Shown here in pieces: positions 1-8,754 of a DNA stretch of 64,000 nucleotides. The stretch is from Oricola nitratireducens (lineage in GTDB: Bacteria; Pseudomonadota; Alphaproteobacteria; Rhizobiales; Rhizobiaceae), in contig NZ_JACZCS010000048.1 in NCBI RefSeq assembly GCF_014904745.1, positions 62,001 to 126,000 on the forward strand, given 5' to 3'. Every line of letters starts with the position of its first letter. Positions within the stretch are counted from its first letter, which is position 1. Under the pieces are notes generated by a model, which ran no database searches, was not told where the DNA came from, and saw only the letters and a program-made list of their open reading frames with translations. The position numbers and the translations under genes were made by a program.

Positions 1-750
1 GCGCTTCAGCCACATTGGCAGCCTGATCGCGCCGCCCATCGTGTCGGCGGGCCGGCCGAAAACGTATTTCGGCACGAAATAATATCCCCGGCGCATCGAC
101 AGATCGCAAGAGACGCCGTGATGGATTGCATCGACGGCGATATCACAGCCCGAATTGCCCGCCCCGATGATCAGTACACGCTTGCCGTCGAACTGGCGCG
201 GCGAACGGTACCGGCTGGAATGGATCAGTTCGCCGGAAAACTCGCCCCTGAATTCCGGCATGTTCGGCTCCGACAAGGTGCCGTTGGCGATGATGACGCC
301 GGCGAAGACGTCCTCGTGCGCCGCGCCTGCTCCGTCGCGCCAGGTCACGCGCCAGCTTTCGCCATCACCGCCGAGCGGCTCTGTGCTGACGACTTCCGTT
401 TCGAAAAGGTAATGGCGGCGCAGATCGAAATGGTCGGCGAAGCGCCGGAAATAGGTCTTCAACTCGCGATGGGAGGGATATTCGGCGACATCATCATCCA
501 TCGGAAAATCGGAAAATTCCGTCATCCGCTTGGACGAGATCAGGTGCGCGGTCTCGTACATGGTCGAGTGCGGACCTTCGATATCCCAGAGCCCGCCAAC
601 ATCGGAGTGCGCTTCGAAGCCCTGGAAGGCGATGCCCTGTTCGAGCAACGTCTTGGCCATCGCAAGCCCCATCGGGCCGGCACCGATCAGCGCGAATTTT
701 TCGCGATTACGGCCGCCCTTGTCCGGCGCCCGGTCCTTGTTCTGCGTCAT
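1..750 (-). CDS. Flavin-containing monooxygenase (N-terminal part, cut by window edge)
   Basis: Reading the minus strand from ATG at 748-750 gives 250 codons that stay open to the window edge, so the C-terminus is missing. An FAD-binding GAGPMG motif lies at residues 23-28, an NADPH-binding GAGNSG near residue 195, and between them the FMO fingerprint FSGELIHSSRY (FxGxxxHxxxY). Such enzymes oxygenate nitrogen or sulfur atoms of small substrates with NADPH and O2; Baeyer-Villiger monooxygenases are close relatives, so the reaction is not settled. GGAGGAGAC sits directly before the ATG. It is divergent from a TetR-family gene 79 bp away, which probably controls it. The substrate cannot be told. 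Confidence 0.85.
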   Translation of the reverse strand, partial: MTQNKDRAPDKGGRNREKFALIGAGPMGLAMAKTLLEQGIAFQGFEAHSDVGGLWDIEGPHSTMYETAHLISSKRMTEFSDFPMDDDVAEYPSHRELKTYFRRFADHFDLRRHYLFETEVVSTEPLGGDGESWRVTWRDGAGAAHEDVFAGVIIANGTLSEPNMPEFRGEFSGELIHSSRYRSPRQFDGKRVLIIGAGNSGCDIAVDAIHHGVSCDLSMRRGYYFVPKYVFGRPADTMGGAIRLPMWLKR

Positions 751-794
751 GTCTCCTCCCCGGGCGCGACTGCCGCCCGATCCTCACGCTACTA

Positions 795-810
795 TTGAAC
801 GATCGTTAAA
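795..810. promoter_or_regulatory. Candidate TetR operator
   Basis: A perfect palindrome AACGATCGTT (798-807) extends with one mismatch on each side to TT.AACGATCGTT.AA. It lies in the 79 bp between the divergent monooxygenase and TetR genes, where an autoregulating TetR repressor would bind. Assignment is by symmetry and position only. Confidence 0.5.
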
Positions 811-829
811 AATAACGCAAGATGGTTTT

Positions 830-1525
830 ATGACCGTACTCGGCACCGAACCCGCGAAGAGAAAACGCGCATCATCGCAACGTTCGCTGGAAACGCGGGC
901 GCGCATTCTCGACACGGCGGAACGGCTGTTTGCGCGCGACGGCTTCGAGGGCACGTCAATCCGCGACATCGCGACGGCGGCGGAGGTTCCTGTCGCGCTC
1001 GTCAATTTTCACGGCGGGGCCAAAGAAGACCTCTATTTCACCATCGTCGCGCGGCGAGCCGATACGCTGGCCCGTCATCGCCTGGAGGCACTCGAAGCGG
1101 TGAAGGCTTCGGGCGACCCTCTGAGTTTGCGCGCCGTGCTGGACTGTTTCATCCGACCCTATCTCGACCTCGCCGCAACCGGGGGCGAGCAATGGACCGC
1201 CTATGCCCGTCTGATCGCCCAAGTTTCCTCCGACGAACGCTGGCGGCCGATCAGCGAACGGTGCTTCGACCCGACAGCAAAACTGTTCATGGACGAACTG
1301 GCGGCGCTACATCCTGAAGCCGACCCGCAATGCGTGGCGGGCGCCTTCGTGTTCTCGATCTCGGCGATGCTGTCGCTGGCGACTTCGCGCTGGCGCATCG
1401 AGGCGCTTGCCGGCGCCCCGCCCCAAAGCGCTCCGCCGCTCGACAGCTGGGCGGATTTCCTGATCGGTTTCTGTGAAAGCGGCTTTCGCGCCGGGCTCGA
1501 AACGAACGCGCCGCGCAATCGCTAG
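830..1525 (+). CDS. TetR/AcrR family transcriptional regulator
   Basis: The protein has 231 residues, the normal length for the family. The N-terminal helix-turn-helix region (about residues 20-65, starting SLETRARILDTAERLFARDG and ending with VALVNFHGG) is typical TetR; the C-terminal half is a ligand-binding and dimerisation domain. The frame is open further upstream, but that extension would run through the divergent promoter region and into the monooxygenase gene, so ATG at 830 was chosen. It overlaps the stop of the convergent IclR gene by 4 bp. By position it likely regulates the divergent monooxygenase and itself. The ligand is unknown. Confidence 0.88.
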   Translation: MTVLGTEPAKRKRASSQRSLETRARILDTAERLFARDGFEGTSIRDIATAAEVPVALVNFHGGAKEDLYFTIVARRADTLARHRLEALEAVKASGDPLSLRAVLDCFIRPYLDLAATGGEQWTAYARLIAQVSSDERWRPISERCFDPTAKLFMDELAALHPEADPQCVAGAFVFSISAMLSLATSRWRIEALAGAPPQSAPPLDSWADFLIGFCESGFRAGLETNAPRNR

Positions 1526-2277
1526 GCGGCGCGGCGATCCTCGGCCAGTTTCCCGCTCAGTTCGGCCGACACGTCGCGAACCCGCTTGCCGATTGCTTCG
1601 GTCATTTCGGGTGTCGCGTGTTTTCCGGCGATGGTGACGCAGAGGGTGGCAACGGGACTGTTGCCGCCGTCGAATATCGGCGCGGCAATGCCGGTGACGC
1701 CGGGGGTCACCTCGCCATGGGCGACGGCGTAACCGCAGCGGCGGATCTTGCGCAATCCGTCCATGACCTTCTCGACGTCGGCTCCGAGGCCGATCGCGGC
1801 CAGTTCCGGCAGGTTCGTCTCGATGGTCGCCAGCAGCTTGCGGCGCGTCAGATGGGCCATGATGGCGCGCGATATGGCGCCCCGCGCCAGAGGCAGCGGC
1901 CGGCCTCGCGGGTAGTCGTTTTCCAGGCCTGGCGTTACGCATTCGGACGCGACGACGAGAAGCTTGTTGCCGTACCAGCGCACCAGCAGGGCGGCGCAGG
2001 GATAATCGGCGGCGAAGCTTTCGAGATGCGGCTGCGCATAACGGGCGAGCGTATCGGATTTGCGCATCAGGAAATCCATCTCGACGACGCGCGGCCCGAG
2101 CGTGAACCCGCCGGACGGCATGGAGGTCAGGAAACCGGCCTCCTTGAGCACCTTCAGATAGCGGTAGAGCGTCGGGCGACTGTAACCGAGCTCAGTCATC
2201 AGCTGTTCCGGTGTCCACTCCAGCCGGTCTTCCGTGAAGACATCGAGAAGCGCGAGTACTCGCTCCAGACTGTTCAT
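1522..2277 (-). CDS. IclR family transcriptional regulator
   Basis: The protein has 251 residues. The N-terminal winged helix begins MNSLERVLALLDVF and continues through PTLYRYLKVLKEAGFL (residues 1-65); the rest is the IclR effector-binding domain with the expected G.T.IAAPIFD strand. The start at 2277 was chosen because the family alignment begins at MNSLERVL; 39 further open codons upstream do not look like protein of this family. It is divergent from the isomerase/oxidoreductase pair starting at 2602, so it is probably the local regulator of that sugar pathway. The effector is unknown. Confidence 0.88.
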   Translation of the reverse strand: MNSLERVLALLDVFTEDRLEWTPEQLMTELGYSRPTLYRYLKVLKEAGFLTSMPSGGFTLGPRVVEMDFLMRKSDTLARYAQPHLESFAADYPCAALLVRWYGNKLLVVASECVTPGLENDYPRGRPLPLARGAISRAIMAHLTRRKLLATIETNLPELAAIGLGADVEKVMDGLRKIRRCGYAVAHGEVTPGVTGIAAPIFDGGNSPVATLCVTIAGKHATPEMTEAIGKRVRDVSAELSGKLAEDRRAA

Positions 2278-2601
2278 CTCCGCCACGAATTCATGCCCTC
2301 CACATTCGCGCAGCAACCGATGGCTGCATGGTTCCCGGCCGTTGCGGCGAACCGCACACCGGTTGCCGTCGCGCGATGGATGCGCCTGCGGCAAAGTTTT
2401 CGCCTCTTAACGGGGAAAGGCGTCGGATGAAAGGGGACGCGAGCACCGGGTCCGAATCGCTGCGTCCGGAAATTCGGTCGCGATGCTGCCGATGGTTGAC
2501 AATTCCTTCGGCACGATCTTCCTTCGCATCGTTTAATCGTTTAAATTTTTTGCAGACGTGATTTCGAACGGGATAATCCCGTCCAGCGGGAGGAGACAGC
2601 G
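2278..2601. promoter_or_regulatory. Divergent intergenic region with tandem ATCGTTTA repeats
   Basis: This 324 bp region separates the IclR gene from the isomerase operon. It turns AT-rich near the right end. Two directly abutting copies of ATCGTTTA lie at 2528-2535 and 2536-2543; overlapping them is an inverted repeat TTTAA-N4-TTAAA (2532-2545). A TTGACA hexamer is at 2496-2501, but I see no convincing -10 box at normal spacing. The repeat is a candidate operator for the IclR protein or another sugar regulator. A strong ribosome binding site (GGGAGGAG) ends the region. Confidence 0.4.
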
Positions 2602-3657
2602 ATGAAAACCATCAAGGGACCAGCCCTTTTCCTTGCGCAATTCGCCGGAGACGAGGCGCCGTTCGATTCCTGGGCGTCGATCACGAAATGGGCCGCCGAT
2701 TGCGGTTACAAGGGCGTTCAGGTTCCGAGTTGGGACGGGCGGCTGATCGACCTCGAAAAGGCGGCATCGTCGAAGGATTATTGCGACGAGTTCAGGGGCG
2801 TGGCGGCGGAAAACGGCATCGAGATCACCGAACTCTCCACCCATCTGCAGGGCCAGCTCGTCGCCGTGCATCCGGCCTATGACGAGGCCTTCGACGGCTT
2901 CGCGGCGCCGGAGGTGCGCGGCAATCCGAAAGCGCGCCAGGAATGGGCGGTTAGCCAGGTGACGATGGCGCTCGACGCTTCGCGCAACATGGGCATCGGC
3001 GCGATGGCGAGCTTTTCCGGCGCGCTTGCCTGGCCCTATGTCTATCCCTGGCCGCAACGCCCGGCGGGCCTAGTCGAGACCGCCTTCGACGAACTGGCAA
3101 AGCGCTGGCGCCCGATCCTCGACCATGCCGAGGAATGCGGCGTCGACATTTGCTACGAGATCCATCCGGGCGAAGACCTGCATGACGGGGTGACCTTCGA
3201 GATGTTCCTCGAACGCACCGGCAACCACGCGCGCTGCAATATGCTCTACGATCCGTCGCACTACGTGCTGCAGTGCCTCGACTACCTGGAAAACATCGAC
3301 ATCTACCACCAGCGCATCCGGATGTTTCACGTCAAGGACGCGGAGTTCAATCCGACGGGACGGCAGGGCGTCTATTCCGGCTACCAGGGCTGGGTCGACC
3401 GGGCGGGACGGTTCCGTTCGCTCGGCGACGGCCAGGTCGACTTCAAGGGCATCTTTTCGAAACTGAGCGCTTACGATTTCGACGGCTGGGCCGTGGTCGA
3501 ATGGGAGTGCTGCCTGAAGCATCCCGAGGACGGCGCGCGTGAAGGCGCGCAGTTCGTCAAGGATCACATCATCCGCGTGACCGAGAAGGCTTTCGACGAC
3601 TTCGCCGGCGCGGGCACGGACGAGGCCGCCAACCGCCGCATGCTCGGCATTTCCTGA
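2602..3657 (+). CDS. Sugar phosphate isomerase/epimerase (TIM-barrel, xylose isomerase-like)
   Basis: The protein has 351 residues and is of the AP-endonuclease-2/xylose-isomerase-like barrel family. Candidate metal and acid residues occur at strand ends: CYEIHPGEDL, NMLYDPSHYVL, MFHVKDAEF and VVEWEC. Members isomerise or epimerise sugars, inositols or keto-sugars in the cytoplasm. The next gene starts 13 bp downstream and encodes a Gfo/Idh/MocA dehydrogenase, a common pairing in catabolism of modified sugars (for example 3-keto-glycosides) or polyols. The start is supported by GGGAGGAG upstream. The substrate is not identifiable from sequence. Confidence 0.85.
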   Translation: MKTIKGPALFLAQFAGDEAPFDSWASITKWAADCGYKGVQVPSWDGRLIDLEKAASSKDYCDEFRGVAAENGIEITELSTHLQGQLVAVHPAYDEAFDGFAAPEVRGNPKARQEWAVSQVTMALDASRNMGIGAMASFSGALAWPYVYPWPQRPAGLVETAFDELAKRWRPILDHAEECGVDICYEIHPGEDLHDGVTFEMFLERTGNHARCNMLYDPSHYVLQCLDYLENIDIYHQRIRMFHVKDAEFNPTGRQGVYSGYQGWVDRAGRFRSLGDGQVDFKGIFSKLSAYDFDGWAVVEWECCLKHPEDGAREGAQFVKDHIIRVTEKAFDDFAGAGTDEAANRRMLGIS

Positions 3658-3670
3658 TCAGGGGACAGAC

Positions 3671-4858
3671 ATGGCCATCGAGGATTCGAACACAATGGCA
3701 GCGCGCCGCATCCGCCTCGGCATGGTTGGTGGCGGACGCGACGCGTTCATCGGCGGAGTCCACCGCATCGCCTCGCGCATCGATGATCGCTACGAACTGG
3801 TCGCCGGGGCATTTTCCTCGACGCCGGAGAAATCGAAGGCCTCGGCCGCCGATCTCGGCGTCGCCGCCGACCGCGCCTATGGCGACTATATCGAGATGGC
3901 AAAACGCGAAGCGCGGCTGAAGAACGGCATCGAGGCCGTCGCCATCGTAACACCGAACCACATGCACTATCCGGTCGCGCGCGAATTCCTGAAGCGCGGC
4001 ATTCACGTCATCTGCGACAAGCCGCTGACCTCGACGCTGGCGGATGCGCGGAAACTCGCGAAAGCGGCGGAAGCTTCCTGCGCACTCTTCGTGCTGACGC
4101 ATAATTATTCTGGCTATCCGATGGTCCGGCAGGCGCGCGAGATGGTGATGAACGGGGATCTGGGCAACATCCGCATCGTCCAGATGGAATATCCGCAGGA
4201 CTGGCTGGCCGAGAAGATCGAGGACAGCGGCCAGAAGCAAGCGGAATGGCGGACCGACCCGAAACGCTCGGGCCTCGGCGGCGCGATCGGCGACATCGGC
4301 ACGCATGCGTTCCACCTCGGCAATTTCGTCACCGGCTTGGAGACGGAAGCCGTCCTGGCAGACCTCGACAGCTTCGTGCCCGGCCGCCTGCTGGATGACA
4401 ATTGCCACGTGCTGCTGCGCTACAAGGGCGGCGCGAAGGGTATGCTCTGGGCAAGCCAGGTCGCGCCCGGTCACGAAAACGGCTTGGCGTTTCGCGTCTA
4501 CGGCACAAAGGGCGCGCTGGAATGGGTGCAGAAGGACCCGAACTATCTCTGGCACACACCGCTCGGCGAGCCTAGACGGCTGCTGACGCGCGGCGGAGCC
4601 GGTGCCGGTGACGCCGCGGCCCGGGTCAGCCGCATTCCGGGCGGCCATCCGGAAGGCTATCTGGAGGGTTTTGCAAATATCTACACTGAAGCCGCCCGGG
4701 CCATCATCGCCCGGCGCGAGGGGAAGGCGGTTCCCGACGGCGTCACCTTTCCCGGCATCGGCGACGGTCTGGCCGGCGTCGCCTTCGTCACCGCTTGCGT
4801 CGACTCCTCTAAACGCGGCGGCATCTGGGTGAAGTTCGGGGCCTATATGCGGAGCTGA
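3671..4858 (+). CDS. Gfo/Idh/MocA family NAD(P)-dependent oxidoreductase
   Basis: The protein has 395 residues. A Rossmann fold at residues 13-35 contains LGMVGGGRDAFIGGVHR; the family signature VTPNHMHYP is followed by HVICDKPL, the usual EKP-type catalytic lysine region. The C-terminal alpha/beta domain carries the substrate site (GGAIGDIGTHAFHL). It follows the isomerase by 13 bp with AGGGGA as ribosome site, so the two form an operon. It most likely oxidises or reduces a sugar or cyclitol hydroxyl; the exact substrate is unknown. Confidence 0.87.
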   Translation: MAIEDSNTMAARRIRLGMVGGGRDAFIGGVHRIASRIDDRYELVAGAFSSTPEKSKASAADLGVAADRAYGDYIEMAKREARLKNGIEAVAIVTPNHMHYPVAREFLKRGIHVICDKPLTSTLADARKLAKAAEASCALFVLTHNYSGYPMVRQAREMVMNGDLGNIRIVQMEYPQDWLAEKIEDSGQKQAEWRTDPKRSGLGGAIGDIGTHAFHLGNFVTGLETEAVLADLDSFVPGRLLDDNCHVLLRYKGGAKGMLWASQVAPGHENGLAFRVYGTKGALEWVQKDPNYLWHTPLGEPRRLLTRGGAGAGDAAARVSRIPGGHPEGYLEGFANIYTEAARAIIARREGKAVPDGVTFPGIGDGLAGVAFVTACVDSSKRGGIWVKFGAYMRS

Positions 4859-4870
4859 CACGAACCGAAT

Positions 4871-6622
4871 TCAAGAATCTACAAAGCCGGCTAATATCTT
4901 TTCATATTTTGCGATCAGTTCCGGATCGGGAAATCCGACGCGTAATTCGCGCATCGGATCGTCCGTGGCATTGCGTCCATCCGCTGCAAATTCGGAATAA
5001 TATTTGCGCGCCAGTTGTTTGTCGTCCAGCGCAATCGCAGCGGCCAACGCGAGTACAACCGCGCGCTTGTCGCCACTGGCAATAATCAGTTGCGCTTCCT
5101 GCAAAGCTTCCGGATAGTCACCGCGCCGAAAGGCGTCCAGCGACAGCGGAATTCGCATCCACCCCGGTGGGCCCGGGCTCATGGCAATTCCCGCTTGCAC
5201 CAGTTCTATACCTAGCTTCCAGTCTCCATAATAAATATAAAAATCGCCGAAATGAGAATACAGATCAGGCTTGGACGGATTAAGAGCAAGAGCTCGCTGG
5301 AAATATTTTAGCGCCGCATCCCGCTCACCCATCATCGTGTAAATCATTGCACAGATTTCGTGCGCATTGGCATCGCCGGAGTCAAGAGCGATCGCCCTCA
5401 TGGCGGCCTCAAGCGCCTCTTGCAACAGAGACGAGCTACCTGGGCTACCAAGACGCGCCCAGTCGAGATATCGCATCAGCGCCCATGACGACCATATCGA
5501 GCTATCGCGACTGCCCGCTTCGGTCAGACGTTTCAGACATCTACGGGCATCCGATTCCAATGCGCCTGACTTCCGGAGATCGTAGGCATAAAACTTGATG
5601 AGGCATTCGTATTCAGAGATTCCTCTATTGCGGCGTCTCTTGTGCTGCTGTTCCAGTCGCGCAATTGCTTCCGTCCGTATGACGCCGGAGATGCCCGCCA
5701 ACTGCGGCGCGATGGAACGGACGGCTGCCAGAAGAAGGTCCTGGTATTCGGCATCATTGTGAGGCAGTTCCACGGTACTGGACCAGATCACATTGCGGCT
5801 CGCCATATCGCGAAGATGGAATTCGAGCCTGGCGCTGTCATTCACCCCCGTAACACTTCCCGCTATCTGATATTCTGAGGGGCGCAGCTTGGGATGAAAA
5901 ACCTCATCGGGCATATTCGATGGCAAGCGGCGCACCCTGAGCGACCGGAACTGGGAGAGGTCAATGATCAGTTGCTCCCGGATCCTTTCGACAAGCGCGG
6001 CATCGTCGACGTTGGCATCGAATGGCAGAACCTCAACGATCGGGACTTTCGTCGTGTTTTCAGACTCGGCGACGACAATATCTTCTGCATCCCTGGCCAA
6101 CGGCCCATGCATAACCAGGTGTAGGATCAACCCTCCGGCGGCTAGTATGACCGTAGCCAACAGGCCTTTCAGGATACTCAGTCGCGTGGATGTTATCGGT
6201 TTTTCGCGGCCCTGTTCCGAAGTACCTTCGCCAGAACGTCGCAGGATACCAGCTTCAGCATCTTCTCGGTTGGCTTTGGAGAAGGAGGGACGATAGCCCC
6301 CGCGCGGGATTTCGATGCGGACAGGGTCGTTGCTTCCCGCTCCCTCGTAATAGGCCGAAAGTGCGGCTCGCAACCGGCTGGCAAAGACGCGAACGACCGG
6401 ATCAGTTTTCGGATCGAAGGATTCGCGACGGCCCAGCGCCTTGACCGCAATCGCATGCGGAGAGATCGACTCACCACGACCTTCGAGCTCTTCATTCGCC
6501 ACAAAACGCAAGAAGTGCTCGAGTTTCGGCGAATTTTTCAGGAAACCGGAATCCAATATGCGCCGGAGGGCGTCCTGCGCCTCCGCGGAGTCGACTTTGC
6601 CGTCTTTACGCGCGCTTTTCAT
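4871..6622 (-). CDS. Membrane-anchored regulator-like protein with TolB-like and TPR domains
   Basis: The protein has 583 residues. The N-terminal domain (about 12-115: KLEHFLRFVANEELEGRGES, then AIAVKALGR, DPVVRVFASRLRAAL, IPRGGYRP) is the one found at the start of many rhizobial TPR proteins often annotated as adenylate cyclase; no cyclase catalytic domain is present. A single membrane helix lies at about 149-171. Then comes a TolB-like segment (VEVLPFD onwards, about 190-310) and a TPR array (about 330-560, with DANAHEICAMIYTMMGERDA and YFQRALALNPSKPDLYSHFG). It is convergent with the oxidoreductase, 12 bp away. The cellular role is unknown; a cytoplasmic DNA-binding-like head with a periplasmic TPR tail suggests signal sensing. 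Confidence 0.75.
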   Translation of the reverse strand: MKSARKDGKVDSAEAQDALRRILDSGFLKNSPKLEHFLRFVANEELEGRGESISPHAIAVKALGRRESFDPKTDPVVRVFASRLRAALSAYYEGAGSNDPVRIEIPRGGYRPSFSKANREDAEAGILRRSGEGTSEQGREKPITSTRLSILKGLLATVILAAGGLILHLVMHGPLARDAEDIVVAESENTTKVPIVEVLPFDANVDDAALVERIREQLIIDLSQFRSLRVRRLPSNMPDEVFHPKLRPSEYQIAGSVTGVNDSARLEFHLRDMASRNVIWSSTVELPHNDAEYQDLLLAAVRSIAPQLAGISGVIRTEAIARLEQQHKRRRNRGISEYECLIKFYAYDLRKSGALESDARRCLKRLTEAGSRDSSIWSSWALMRYLDWARLGSPGSSSLLQEALEAAMRAIALDSGDANAHEICAMIYTMMGERDAALKYFQRALALNPSKPDLYSHFGDFYIYYGDWKLGIELVQAGIAMSPGPPGWMRIPLSLDAFRRGDYPEALQEAQLIIASGDKRAVVLALAAAIALDDKQLARKYYSEFAADGRNATDDPMRELRVGFPDPELIAKYEKILAGFVDS

Positions 6623-6746
6623 CCATCAAGCACATAGCCCCGATTCCGCGAAGCGCCAATGCGGCAGTTGAACCCAAATCCGGGTACACTGCTCCATTCG
6701 AGCGTTAATGTTTATAGTAAGTGAATACTAACGCTTGTAATTGACG

Positions 6747-8267
6747 TCAACGCTTCTGTTTCGTCGAGAAGCCGACCCGCAATCCGCCCCAGTGCCGCCC
6801 CTTGACGAAGACGGGCGACGACAGGTCCTTCATAAGCTGATATTGACCGCCACCCATGTCGCGGCGGTAGGTCTGCAGCAGGAAGGACTTGGTGTTGCGG
6901 CCGGCCGCGAGGCCCGTGCGATCATCAAAGATGCGGCGGTTGCGGCAGTTGGCTGCGTTCCAGACCTGATCGTCGGACTGGGGGCGGGAGTATTTGTGAT
7001 TGTGCGTGGGAAGGTAACCGTTCCTGTCGACTGCCGCGCAGAACACGACGCGCGGATCGACGTCGAGGAACGCTTCCTGAATCGGCGGCATGACCCGGTC
7101 GGTGAACTCGGTAAACGCCGTCAGAACCTGTTGCGGATCGGTTCCGGCCACCGGGCGGTATCGCTCGTCGAACAGCGCCGGCATGGAAATCCCGCCGCTA
7201 TCGACGGCCTGCTCGAACAGGCGCGCGGTTTCCTGCGCAGCCGCGATGCACGCGCGGATGACGGGCGTGTCTTCTGTTTCGATGCCGCTTTCCTCTACCA
7301 GGAGGACCATGTCCTCGGAAAAAGATACAAGGTGATCGAATTTCTCGGAGGTATTCGCCAGCTTGGCGGCGTTTTCCTGCGCCATGCTGTCAAGGACCGT
7401 GACCTTATCCAGCACATCGACGCAGATCCTGTTCGCGCGCTCCACCGGTTCCGAGATACCGGAAATTTCGTTCGTCATCGTGGCGACGTTCTCGCCGAAG
7501 ACATGGAATTTGCGCAGGTCCGCATCGATCGTCCCGGAACGCTCGACGGCGGCCGCCGCCTTTTCCGAATTGGACCGGTTCTGTTTCTGCAACACTTCGA
7601 CGGACGCGCTCAGCTTTTCCAGCCGCGTGATGATGTCGCGCGATACGCGCTCGGTCTGGCCGGCGAGTTGGCGCACGGATTCGGCAACGACCGCAAAGCC
7701 GCGTCCGGCGTCACCGGCATGGGCGGCCATGATGCCGGCATTGATCGCCAGCATCTGCGTCTCGGTGGCGATATCCTTGATCGATTCGGAGAAACCATAG
7801 ACCTCCGACAGCTGACCGACGACCGCATCGAACTCGCCGGAGACCTCGTTGGACGACCGCGCCATGTCCTGAATATCGCGGATGGCCACGGACATCGCAT
7901 TTTCGATCGACGTCGCCGTATCGCTCAGCCCGTCGCGCACCGAGGCAGCCGAGCCGACCGCCTCGCGCGCCACGGACGCGGCGTCGGCGCTGGTATCGGC
8001 GATCTGCCTGAGCGATCCGGTCAGTTCGTGAAACGCCTCGGCCTCCGCAGCCAGGTCCCTGGCGACATCGCCGACCGTGCCGGAAGTATCGGCGATGTTG
8101 ACGGAAAGATTGCCGAGCCTCGAACCGACAAGGGAAACCGCGTGCGCAAGCCGTTCGTGACCGTCGACGTCCGGAGCATCCGCCGTAAAATTTTCCGGAG
8201 GCCGGGCCACCGGACCGTCGGCGTCATCGAGGACTGCCGCGGCGTTGCCGTGAAGCTGTTGCGCCAT
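6747..8267 (-). CDS. Soluble methyl-accepting chemotaxis protein with C-terminal sensor-like domain
   Basis: The protein has 506 residues from ATG at 8265-8267 (GAAAGG upstream; a longer reading from 8360 is possible but less likely). No membrane segment is visible. The central part is an MCP signalling domain with the conserved tip around FGFSESIKDIATETQMLAIN and AGDAGRGFAVVAESVRQLA. The C-terminal ~130 residues (PPIQEAFLDVDPRVVFCAAV, then GYLPTHNHKYS, WNAANCRNRRIF, GGGQYQLMKDLSSPVFVKGR) resemble a domain found at the end of other alphaproteobacterial cytoplasmic receptors. It probably senses an internal signal and feeds the neighbouring Che proteins. It is transcribed apart from the che operon, separated by 487 bp. 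Confidence 0.85.
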   Translation of the reverse strand: MAQQLHGNAAAVLDDADGPVARPPENFTADAPDVDGHERLAHAVSLVGSRLGNLSVNIADTSGTVGDVARDLAAEAEAFHELTGSLRQIADTSADAASVAREAVGSAASVRDGLSDTATSIENAMSVAIRDIQDMARSSNEVSGEFDAVVGQLSEVYGFSESIKDIATETQMLAINAGIMAAHAGDAGRGFAVVAESVRQLAGQTERVSRDIITRLEKLSASVEVLQKQNRSNSEKAAAAVERSGTIDADLRKFHVFGENVATMTNEISGISEPVERANRICVDVLDKVTVLDSMAQENAAKLANTSEKFDHLVSFSEDMVLLVEESGIETEDTPVIRACIAAAQETARLFEQAVDSGGISMPALFDERYRPVAGTDPQQVLTAFTEFTDRVMPPIQEAFLDVDPRVVFCAAVDRNGYLPTHNHKYSRPQSDDQVWNAANCRNRRIFDDRTGLAAGRNTKSFLLQTYRRDMGGGQYQLMKDLSSPVFVKGRHWGGLRVGFSTKQKR

Positions 8268-8519
8268 GCTGAAACCTTTCGACCCGTCCTGCCGTATTCT
8301 CGATAGCCCCTGCGAAACCGTATCCGCCTGCCTGCGCCAACGCGTTTGCCGGGCGTTCATGCGTCCGGCGAGAAATCAGATATGCGAAATTTAGCGGGCG
8401 ATTGTTGTCCGAACCTTTCAGCATTCCGCCGCTGCCCGGCCGGGCTTCGCAAAATTAACGCCTGATTAAGTTCTGCCTGACTAGGATTGCCACGCAACCC
8501 GGGCGGCCTCACATCCGCG

Positions 8520-8702
8520 GCATGAAGCATCAGGGTTGCTTGCCGACAACGGAATGTCATGTTTCCGAGTCACGGGTTGATTCCCACCCTGAATCAGGTC
8601 GGCGTTCACACAAATACCCCACAACACTGCCGGCGAACTCATATCGTACCGTGCCTCGGGAACCGATACCATTAAAGCCCGCCTTCTCAGGCGGGCTTTT
8701 TT
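8520..8702 (+). ncRNA. Candidate trans-acting small RNA (5' end not determined)
   Basis: A classic Rho-independent terminator pointing rightwards (8674-8702) has no upstream gene on that strand. Upstream of it are a hairpin TGATTC-CCACCCT-GAATCA (8578-8596), whose 7-nt loop CCACCCT is complementary to Shine-Dalgarno sequences, and a second possible hairpin TATCG...CGATA (8642-8668). Hairpin loops carrying anti-Shine-Dalgarno sequence plus a terminal U-tract are the pattern of many rhizobial Hfq-dependent small RNAs. The 5' end is a guess and no known family was recognised. Confidence 0.35.
8674..8702 (+). terminator. Rho-independent terminator
   Basis: The perfect 10-bp stem AAAGCCCGCC/GGCGGGCTTT (8674-8683 and 8690-8699) has a 6-nt loop TTCTCA and a T6 run ending at 8702 on the plus strand. 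On the minus strand the tail is only TTTAAT, so it would be a weak terminator for the che operon ending at 8755. Confidence 0.85.
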
Positions 8703-8754
8703 GATATCCGCTGCGCCGCCGCGACAAGGCCTGCGCGTACCATCGCCGAAGCTG

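Larger units (their letters stand above)
8268..8754. other. 487 bp intergenic region between soluble MCP and cheT
   Basis: No convincing coding sequence. The left part must contain the promoter of the minus-strand receptor gene. The right part contains hairpins and a strong plus-strand intrinsic terminator, described separately as a candidate small RNA. I could not find an unambiguous plus-strand promoter. Confidence 0.6.

Noticed and set aside
118-798. Plus-strand frame across the left edge
   Set aside because: The minus strand encodes a clear monooxygenase with both Rossmann motifs.
6741-8306. 521-codon plus-strand frame opposite the soluble MCP
   Set aside because: The minus-strand reading is an unmistakable MCP; the plus frame has no domain.
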